DNA of 64,000 nucleotides, from NCBI RefSeq assembly GCF_034930985.1, contig NZ_JAYGIM010000023.1:1-64000 (forward strand). The letters are read 5' to 3'. Every line of letters begins with the position of its first letter. Position 1 is the first letter of the stretch. The notes under the pieces were generated by a model. That model saw only the letters and a list, made by a program, of their open reading frames with translations. It was not told where the DNA came from and did no database searches. The stretch is from Arcicella lustrica. Its GTDB lineage: Bacteria > Bacteroidota > Bacteroidia > Cytophagales > Spirosomataceae. The translations under genes and the position numbers were made by a program. Positions 60,874-64,000 of this stretch are shown here, one piece after another.

Positions 60874-61311
60874 TCAAGCAATAGGTCTAGCTTCTATGAT
60901 TAGAAAGTAGCCTGTACGTTCTTTGATGAACCATTTTCCATTTTGACGCACATATTTGTCATCATATTTAACACTGTAATCTGTCAAAATATCTTTCCCT
61001 TCAACTTCTCTTATCATTTTTAATTGTGAAAAAGAAACACCTGTTGCTGTCTCTCCATCAATTTTCACGTTGTGCTGTCCATTCATGGTAAAATAGGTTT
61101 TTACCAGAGAAGCGTGTCCATTAAATTCTTTTTCCAAGCTTTCTGTTCCAGAAACATCTGCTGCTAAAAAGTCACCCATGTAAGCTTTGTAAATAACATC
61201 GGGAGTAAATAAACCCATTTGTTCTGCAATTTTCTTTTCGTCACCTAAGTAGGCATAAGTGTCTATTAAGTCACGTAATTCCTCTTTGATTTTTAAAGTT
61301 TCTATTGTCAT
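60874..61311 (-). CDS. SnoaL/NTF2-like protein
   Basis: A 145-residue protein of the NTF2-like fold: LKIKEELRDLIDTYAYLGDEKKIAEQM (quoted in part: LRDLIDTYAYLGDEKK) , GLFTPDVIYKAYMGD, GQHNVKIDGETATGVSFSQL, YDDKYVRQNGKWFIKERTGY. The SnoaL-like subgroup includes enzymes and small-ligand binders, so function is open. It is divergent from an HxlR regulator gene with promoters that overlap in a palindrome, so it is likely the regulator's target. Confidence 0.8.
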   Translation of the reverse strand: MTIETLKIKEELRDLIDTYAYLGDEKKIAEQMGLFTPDVIYKAYMGDFLAADVSGTESLEKEFNGHASLVKTYFTMNGQHNVKIDGETATGVSFSQLKMIREVEGKDILTDYSVKYDDKYVRQNGKWFIKERTGYFLIIEARPIA

Positions 61312-61332
61312 GATTTTGTTGTTTTAATAATT

Positions 61333-61357
61333 ATGTACCAAAAGTAGAGTACATTTG
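61333..61357. promoter_or_regulatory. Divergent promoters embedded in a palindrome
   Basis: ATGTAC-N10-GTACAT (61333-61354) contains a minus-strand -7 box TACTTTTG (61346-61339) for the SnoaL-like gene and overlaps a plus-strand box TACATTTG (61350-61357) for the HxlR gene. It fits an autoregulatory operator controlling both genes. Confidence 0.55.
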
Positions 61358-61423
61358 CTTACAATTTATTAGCAATTACCTAAAGGTTAGCTGCTATTAT
61401 TTTAATAACCAAGGACGTTTACA

Positions 61424-61825
61424 ATGAAAGAACAGGTTGAAAAAACAGAAAATAGTAAGGAGTTTTCAGAAGAATGTAACAAAGTATTAGCAGCAGTTAG
61501 TGATGCTTTATATTCTATTGGCGGAAAATGGAAATTGATGATAATCATCTCGATAGCGAGAGGAAACCATAGATTTACCGAACTTCAACGACAAGTAAAA
61601 GGTATTTCTGCCAGAGTATTATCAAGCGAATTAAAAGATCTTGAATTGAATGGATTTATTATCAGAAAAGTAACTGCTGGGTATCCTGTTACAATAGAGT
61701 ATGAGCTTTTACCTTATAGTCAAACCCTTGAAGAGGTGGTTGGTGCAATGACGAGATGGGGAATGCAACATCGTGAAAGAATTAAGATGGAAGGTTCAGC
61801 AGGTAAAGCTCAACAGAGTAAGTAA
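61424..61825 (+). CDS. HxlR-family transcriptional regulator
   Basis: A 133-residue winged-helix protein: ALYSIGGKWKLMIIISIARG, RFTELQRQVKGISARVLSSELKDLELNGFI (shown in part: RFTELQRQVKGIS, LKDLELNGFI), VEYELLPYSQTLEEVV-like end (IEYELLPYSQTLEEVV). HxlR proteins often respond to aldehydes, quinones or redox stress. Likely controls itself and the divergent SnoaL-like gene through the palindrome between them. Confidence 0.88.
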   Translation: MKEQVEKTENSKEFSEECNKVLAAVSDALYSIGGKWKLMIIISIARGNHRFTELQRQVKGISARVLSSELKDLELNGFIIRKVTAGYPVTIEYELLPYSQTLEEVVGAMTRWGMQHRERIKMEGSAGKAQQSK

Positions 61826-62000
61826 ACTACAAAATTGATAGTAGTATATACTATTCATCCCTAAGAGCATCTCTATTGAATTTAAAGGAGATTTTGCAAT
61901 TCGTTCAAGAAATATTACGCACCTGTTGTTGGTGAACAAACACCAACAACGACAAAAGGTTTTGTGGGGGCTTGGAACAGCAAGGATAATTATCGGGGTA
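61826..62000. other. Convergent spacer with a perfect hairpin
   Basis: GTTGTTGGTG and CACCAACAAC (61925-61950) form a perfect 10-bp stem with loop AACAAA, between convergent HxlR genes; no T run. ATAGTA ... TACTAT lies at about 61842-61858. No complete gene. Confidence 0.5.
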
Positions 62001-62363
62001 TCACTTTTCCAATAATTCCATTTTATGTTTAGCTCCCCATTTATTTAGTTCTTCGCAAACAGGCATCAGCTCCTTTCCAATTTTTGTTAATTCATATTCA
62101 ACTCTTGGAGGCACTTCCGCATAAACCGTTCTTGATACTAAACCATCTTTTTCCAATTCTTTTAACTGTAGCGTGAGCATTCTTTCAGTGATATTGGTAA
62201 TTATTTTTTTTAATTCTCCAAAACGCATTTTTTCTTTTTGCAATTGAAACAGAATAGGAAGTTTCCACCGACCTCCAATTAACTGAATTGCGTACGTAGC
62301 GTTGCAGTCAGTGATGAAAAATCTATTCTGGTTATTGGTAGAGGTTTCTTTAGTATTTGCCAT
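62001..62363 (-). CDS. HxlR-family transcriptional regulator
   Basis: A 120-residue winged-helix protein: CNATYAIQLIGGRWKLPILF (with the conserved Cys near the N-terminus that HxlR-type sensors use), MRFGELKKIITNITERMLTLQL, LEKDGLVSRTVYAEVPPRVEYEL. Divergent from the Gfo/Idh/MocA oxidoreductase, with a perfect 16-bp palindrome in the shared upstream region. Probably represses that gene and itself. Confidence 0.9.
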   Translation of the reverse strand: MANTKETSTNNQNRFFITDCNATYAIQLIGGRWKLPILFQLQKEKMRFGELKKIITNITERMLTLQLKELEKDGLVSRTVYAEVPPRVEYELTKIGKELMPVCEELNKWGAKHKMELLEK

Positions 62364-62383
62364 TACTTACATTTTTGTATGTA

Positions 62384-62399
62384 GCATACAATTGTATGC
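62384..62399. promoter_or_regulatory. Perfect 16-bp palindrome, likely HxlR operator
   Basis: GCATACAATTGTATGC, with overlapping partial repeats on both sides (GTATG-TAG-CATAC to the left, GTATGCGTAATATGC to the right). It is 21 bp upstream of the minus-strand HxlR ATG. A plus-strand -7 box TAAATTTG lies at 62428-62435. Confidence 0.6.
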
Positions 62400-62459
62400 G
62401 TAATATGCAAAGCTAGTTCTTACCTTATAAATTTGCAATTCAAACAAAAAGAAAGAAAA

Positions 62460-63545
62460 TTGAAAACAAATCGTATTAGAGTCGGAATTATTGGTTTAAA
62501 TCCCGATAGCCATTGGGCATCAGCATCGCATATACCCGCATTAAAGTTTTTGGCAGATGATTTTGAAATTGTAGGTGTGGCAAACACGACTCATGAAAGT
62601 GCTAAAAGATCTTCCGAAGCATTCCAGATTCCCTTTGCATTTCACAATGCAGATGCACTGATAAACTCGCCTGAAATAGATTTGGTAATCGTTACAGTGA
62701 AAGTCCCATATCATTTTGAGTTGGTAAAATCCGCATTGGAATCAGGTAAACACATCTATTGTGAGCATCCCCTTGGAAATGGTTTGGAGGAAACCCGACT
62801 TTTAGCAGAAATGGCAGCTAAGAAAGATGTTCTGGCAGTTGTAGGAACCCAAATGGTGGTAGCACCCGAAATTTTGTATTTGCAACAACTTATTAAGGAT
62901 GGTTATTTAGGGAAAGTTCTATCTACAACCTTGATTGGCTCGGGTGGAAATTGGAGAAACGAAACTGTTGCAGATTTATATTATTTGCACGATAAAGCCA
63001 ATGGTGCTAGTATGCTTACGATACCATTAGCACATACATTGGCAGGTGTCACCAGTGTATTGGGAAGTTTTTTAACACTTAATTCCAAAATGACCAGCAA
63101 TTTTACTACAGTGAAAGTATTGGAAACGGGTGAGGTAAAACCGAAAACAGCAGAAGACCAAATTATGGTGATAGGTACTTTAACAGATGGTATCGCTATT
63201 TCTGTGCATTATCGAGGTGGTATATCACGTGGTACTAATCTTTTATGGGAAATTAATGGCACAGAAGGCGATATACAGGTACGAGGTGGTTTGGGACACG
63301 GACAATTAGTGCCGCTCTCTATTTTTGGGGCAAGAGGAACTGAGAAAGAACTGCAATTATTGAAAGTCCCAGTCGAGATTATGAATAATTTTCCCGAAAA
63401 TCCAATTGCTGGAAATGTAGCTCGAATTTATAAGTTGCTCGCAGACGACATTCGAAACAATACCCGAAATGCCCCTTCTTTTAACGATGCCCTACAACTT
63501 TATGAATTACTGAATAATATAGAACTGTCTGCAAAAAATGAATAG
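62460..63545 (+). CDS. Gfo/Idh/MocA-family oxidoreductase (Gal80-like)
   Basis: A 361-residue NAD(P)-binding oxidoreductase: VGIIGLNPDSHWASASHIPALK (nucleotide-binding part: VGIIGLNPDSHW), DLVIVTVKVPYHFELVKSAL, GKHIYCEHPLGNGLEE with the EKP-like EHP motif, VVGTQMVVAPEILYLQQLI. The sequence style (SHWASASHIPAL, GG.WR) matches the fungal Gal80 and related bacterial proteins. A frame start at TTG 62433 lies inside a -7 box, so TTG 62460 (KTNRIRVG) is preferred; no ATG is available. Substrate unknown. Confidence 0.82.
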   Translation: MKTNRIRVGIIGLNPDSHWASASHIPALKFLADDFEIVGVANTTHESAKRSSEAFQIPFAFHNADALINSPEIDLVIVTVKVPYHFELVKSALESGKHIYCEHPLGNGLEETRLLAEMAAKKDVLAVVGTQMVVAPEILYLQQLIKDGYLGKVLSTTLIGSGGNWRNETVADLYYLHDKANGASMLTIPLAHTLAGVTSVLGSFLTLNSKMTSNFTTVKVLETGEVKPKTAEDQIMVIGTLTDGIAISVHYRGGISRGTNLLWEINGTEGDIQVRGGLGHGQLVPLSIFGARGTEKELQLLKVPVEIMNNFPENPIAGNVARIYKLLADDIRNNTRNAPSFNDALQLYELLNNIELSAKNE

Positions 63546-63848
63546 TTGTTTAGACTTGCCACTAACTCCTTATCGAAAGGTTTGGACTACTTTTTATATC
63601 ATCACTACCTAATTTCTGTTTTCTAAAGCACTTTTTTTTTCTCTGCAAACTTCTATCCCGAATTAGTCTTATAATTCCCTAAGACCTAAAACAATGAAAA
63701 GCATCACGCTCAAAAAGGGCTTATTGAAAATATTAAATTGTTTCAAGGCAAAATAAATATTTACCCCAGATACATTTGCGAGCGTAACGCTCTTTAACAT
63801 TTTGAGGCGAAGGAATAACCTTTAAACAGTTTGAGTGGGTTTTTCTTG
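63546..63848. other. Intergenic region without recognised features
   Basis: About 300 bp. Contains a small inverted repeat GAGCG-TAA-CGCTC at about 63780 and no frame of note. It separates the oxidoreductase from a minus-strand gene that enters from the right edge. Confidence 0.4.
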
Positions 63849-64000
63849 TCATTCTATTGGTTTCCAATCTTCGTCTCGTTGTTCATCATTAGTTGGCTGT
63901 CTTACTTTTTTAATCATTTCTCTTTCGCAAGCACCAAAATCAATAAAATTTCTTTGTCCTTGTCTAAGTGAAACATTGTTTGCTCCACCTTCATAATTCG
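63849..64000 (-). CDS. C-terminal end of an unidentified gene (partial)
   Basis: The last 49 codons and stop of a minus-strand gene that continues beyond the window: NYEGGANNVSLRQGQRNFID, then FGACEREMIKKVRQPTNDEQ and RDEDWKPIE. Codon use looks coding and there is no stop in the frame up to the edge. Family not recognised. Confidence 0.55.
   Translation of the reverse strand, partial: NYEGGANNVSLRQGQRNFIDFGACEREMIKKVRQPTNDEQRDEDWKPIE

Noticed and set aside
61880..62000. Frame YYAPVVGEQTPTTTKGF as a gene remnant
   Set aside because: Too short, no start, and no recognised family; may be chance.

Overview
The window is about 35% GC and looks like chromosomal DNA of a Bacteroidota bacterium, most likely order Cytophagales; the Spirosomataceae (Flectobacillus/Arcicella-like) is my best guess, an inference from gene content only. 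Supporting signs are a TonB-dependent receptor with a carboxypeptidase-like N-terminal domain followed by a DUF4249 lipoprotein, DUF4494, DUF1648 and VF530 genes, a NagB/PIG-L deacetylase fusion, LytS/LytTR-type signalling, weak Shine-Dalgarno sites, and TAnnTTTG -7 boxes (sometimes with TTG about 20 bp upstream) before several genes. No rRNA, tRNA or CRISPR array was seen.

Layout. 0-5.4 kb: sugar-type MFS transporter, BamA/TamA-like outer membrane protein, a LytTR regulator and a NarL-type response regulator sharing an 18-bp upstream motif, and a lipoprotein. 5.4-21.6 kb: housekeeping genes (ilvE, cobalamin adenosyltransferase, queA, rarA, DEAD-box helicase, birA, rsfS, ftsH, lpxH, thiamine pyrophosphokinase, sodium/solute symporter, rqcH). 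21.7-26.8 kb: a BlaI/BlaR1 pair whose blaR1-like gene carries an in-frame TGA, then a YgiB-like lipoprotein, a YgiC-like ATP-grasp enzyme and an alpha/beta hydrolase. 26.8-30.4 kb: molybdenum cofactor genes moeA, moaC, mobA, then miaA. 31.2-35.1 kb: a probable lysine/2-aminoadipate degradation cluster (ALDH7-like dehydrogenase, HglS/DUF1338, saccharopine-dehydrogenase-like). 35.3-38.1 kb: ECF sigma factor, membrane TPR protein, membrane-anchored subtilase. 38.2-41.9 kb: DUF4269, a DinB/MDMPI-like protein, NagB fusion, a lone HTH protein. 42.4-49.4 kb: TonB receptor, DUF4249, VF530 and a two-component system whose kinase has an unusual N-terminal beta-repeat domain.

49.4-52.4 kb is the most accessory-like part: tandem structured repeats, an unrecognised AT-rich 623-residue protein with a possible PD-(D/E)XK nuclease C-terminus, a palindromic element and a 21-bp minisatellite. 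52.5-59.6 kb: fumC, a two-gene membrane/secreted set with His-rich motifs, DUF4494 and a PolX whose polymerase site looks dead while its PHP domain looks intact. 59.7-64 kb: a decayed IS4-type insertion sequence, two HxlR regulators each with a palindromic operator candidate, a SnoaL-like protein, a Gfo/Idh/MocA oxidoreductase and the end of an unidentified gene.

A theme of the window is a dispersed family of intergenic imperfect inverted repeats built from about 7-nt words (AGCTxxx, GATTTCG and similar). They sit at gene junctions, and in two cases (mobA, miaA) supply the start codon and the first codons of an essential-looking gene.
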